DNA from: Herpomyces periplanetae
Lineage: Eukaryota > Ascomycota > Laboulbeniomycetes > Herpomycetales > Herpomycetaceae
Assembly (NCBI GenBank): GCA_009733715.1
Contig: WMKJ01000108.1
Location: forward strand, 1-40,112
DNA: 40,112 nucleotides
Direction of reading: 5' to 3'
Below are positions 38,964 to 40,112 of the stretch, piece by piece (position 1 is the first letter of the stretch; each line of letters begins with the position of its first letter). A program made the translations under genes and the position numbers. A model generated the notes under the pieces. The model had not been told where the DNA came from. It made no database searches and worked only from the letters and a program-made list of their open reading frames with translations.

Positions 38964-40112
38964 ATAGAAGGGGCGCAGGTGGTTCGGTGGCGGCGGCGGC
39001 GAAGGCGAGGGAAAACGTTTGGATTAACCAGAATTCCTGGCGAGGTAGTGGAGTAGAAGAATGTGAATACGTAGTAGGTTCATCATGTAGAGGTTGAACA
39101 TTTACGGTAAACCAACACGGTGTAGAAATATGACAGTCAATACTTGGCACAGCAGGGGTAATACCATCACCATCATCGGGTATACGATGATTATACTCAC
39201 GAGCCGAAAGGTTAAATTGAGTTAAATATGTGTTAACACAATTATTTAACCATGCTGATAAAGCTAGCATAGCTTGACTAGACTTGTCGAGTGAATTAGT
39301 TGAAGATGATGTCGATACTGAGTGAGTAGTTGGAACTGAAATGTTAGTAGTGCTACGTAATGGGGGTATACATTCCTTAGGTGAATGATCAACATTTGGG
39401 AGAAAAGGTAGGGGTAAATGTATAGGTAAAACATTAATTGTAAAGTTAGCATGATTAACGTGAGGCAAGCAAGGTAAGGGTGAGTTTAGTAAATTATAAA
39501 GGTAATCGGGCGTCAGATTCAAATCATTGTGTATAACGAGAGGAGAAATTGTACGTGGTGTAAGTAATGGAGAAGATGATGATGAAGTTGCTGATAATAC
39601 TGGCGCAGCCGAACTTGAAGTAGCTCGGGAAGGGATGTCTTTGTCCTTTGATCCACATACTGGGTTAACGTTAATCCATACTCCGGAAACTTCGGGATTC
39701 GCTTCCGATGTGCTGCCACACGCTGTAAACACTGTTTTAAGTAAAGCTTCAAGATCATGAGAAACATCATCCCCTGAATTCTCCGTAATGGTATCGTGAT
39801 TTATCAAATCCGGATCTGTAGTATGCGCTTGTCCATGTAATGCTAGTTGGGCAAGTAAACCGAGTGAATCTGATGTATTAGTAGGGATTTCTAACGCAAG
39901 TTTACCAATAAATTTGTCTATGCGGCACGGTATAGCCTTTGAGGTAGAGTATGTACACGCGAGATCCTTTAGACGTAGAAGCGCAGAATCCGTTACGTGA
40001 GTGGATTTACCAAATTTAACATTTTGCGTAATCGTATTAAAAGCGTCGACCAGTCTAGGACTCTCTTTATCCGTTTTCGGTATTTTAAAAAAGTCAATCC
40101 CTTCAGCATCAC
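38917..40112 (-). CDS. Unrecognised protein, 5' end outside window
   Basis: An open frame runs from the right edge (first full codon at 40110) to a stop at 38917, 397 codons, with no start codon needed inside the window. I recognise no family. The first ~100 residues look folded (LLRLKDLACTYSTS, KFIGKLALEIPTNTSDSLGL), then come Ser-rich linkers and short conserved-looking segments (GVWINVNPV, LTPDYLYNLLNSPLPCLPHV, AMLALSAWLNNCVNTYLTQF, CWFTVNVQPLHDEP). The last ~40 codons fall in GC-rich DNA with different composition (AFAAAATEPPAPLL), so the true end may differ through an intron. No catalytic motif or membrane span is visible. Confidence 0.6.
   Translation of the reverse strand, partial: DAEGIDFFKIPKTDKESPRLVDAFNTITQNVKFGKSTHVTDSALLRLKDLACTYSTSKAIPCRIDKFIGKLALEIPTNTSDSLGLLAQLALHGQAHTTDPDLINHDTITENSGDDVSHDLEALLKTVFTACGSTSEANPEVSGVWINVNPVCGSKDKDIPSRATSSSAAPVLSATSSSSSPLLTPRTISPLVIHNDLNLTPDYLYNLLNSPLPCLPHVNHANFTINVLPIHLPLPFLPNVDHSPKECIPPLRSTTNISVPTTHSVSTSSSTNSLDKSSQAMLALSAWLNNCVNTYLTQFNLSAREYNHRIPDDGDGITPAVPSIDCHISTPCWFTVNVQPLHDEPTTYSHSSTPLPRQEFWLIQTFSLAFAAAATEPPAPLLSRAALVGLRVRVVES

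Noticed and set aside
1-40112. Transposons, virus-like elements, CRISPR arrays or a horizontally acquired gene cluster
   Set aside because: No reverse transcriptase, integrase, transposase or capsid-like frame, no long terminal repeats, no regularly spaced repeats; every identified gene is a typical ascomycete gene.

Overview
The window is ordinary nuclear DNA of an ascomycete fungus, moderately AT-rich, with spliceosomal introns. The gene set points there: the mating-fusion protein Prm1, an SPX-domain phosphate transporter of Pho87/90/91 type, a Pho80-family cyclin, a GT34 (Mnn10/Mnn11) mannosyltransferase, a Bdf1-type double bromodomain protein and mitochondrial Ilv3. Introns are 57-304 nt, with GTAAGN/GTATGT/GTTAGT donors and CTAAC-like branch points. 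I cannot place the species. A single-pass MLRQ/NDUFA4-like protein and several intron-rich small genes argue against an intron-poor Saccharomyces-type yeast.

Layout, left to right. 1-3192: non-coding, purine-rich then pyrimidine-rich, with a 16-bp inverted repeat at the switch. 3193-5538 (+): Pho80-family cyclin, three exons. 5936-8494 (-): PRM1. 9635-12521 (-): SPX phosphate transporter, three exons. 13165-14832 (+): UTP7. 15090-15692 (-): COX12, five exons. 16395-17122 (+): small mitochondrial MLRQ-like protein, probably five exons with two microexons. 17259-17867 (-): small RRM protein, two exons. 18416-23145 (+): SEC31, three exons. 23478-23762 (-): mitoribosomal uL30m (MRPL33). 24996-26429 (+): MNN11-like GT34 protein, with an intron that does not interrupt the reading frame. 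26715-28514 (-): stand-alone Utp12-domain protein. 28515-32306: 3.8-kb divergent intergenic region with a second purine/pyrimidine switch. 32307-35628 (+): BDF1-type protein, two exons. 36790-38727 (+): ILV3. 38917-40112 (-): unrecognised gene running off the right edge.

The genes are housekeeping genes and form no single pathway. Small themes are ribosome assembly (UTP7, the Utp12-domain protein), mitochondria (COX12, the MLRQ-like protein, MRPL33, ILV3) and the secretory pathway (SEC31, MNN11-like). COX12 and the MLRQ-like gene share a divergent promoter with a palindromic CACGTG site, a CCAAT box and a short TTAGGG array.

I saw no transposon, virus-like element, CRISPR array, rRNA or tRNA. 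The most unusual items are the two putative microexons (16 and 13 nt), the GT34 protein lacking acidic residues at its DXD position, the two long intergenic regions with reversed purine/pyrimidine strand bias, the large self-complementary GT/AC intron of the bromodomain gene, and the repeated CACGTG sites. I found no convincing undescribed multi-gene system. Exon models were built by hand from splice signals and protein-family resemblance; composition statements are by eye.
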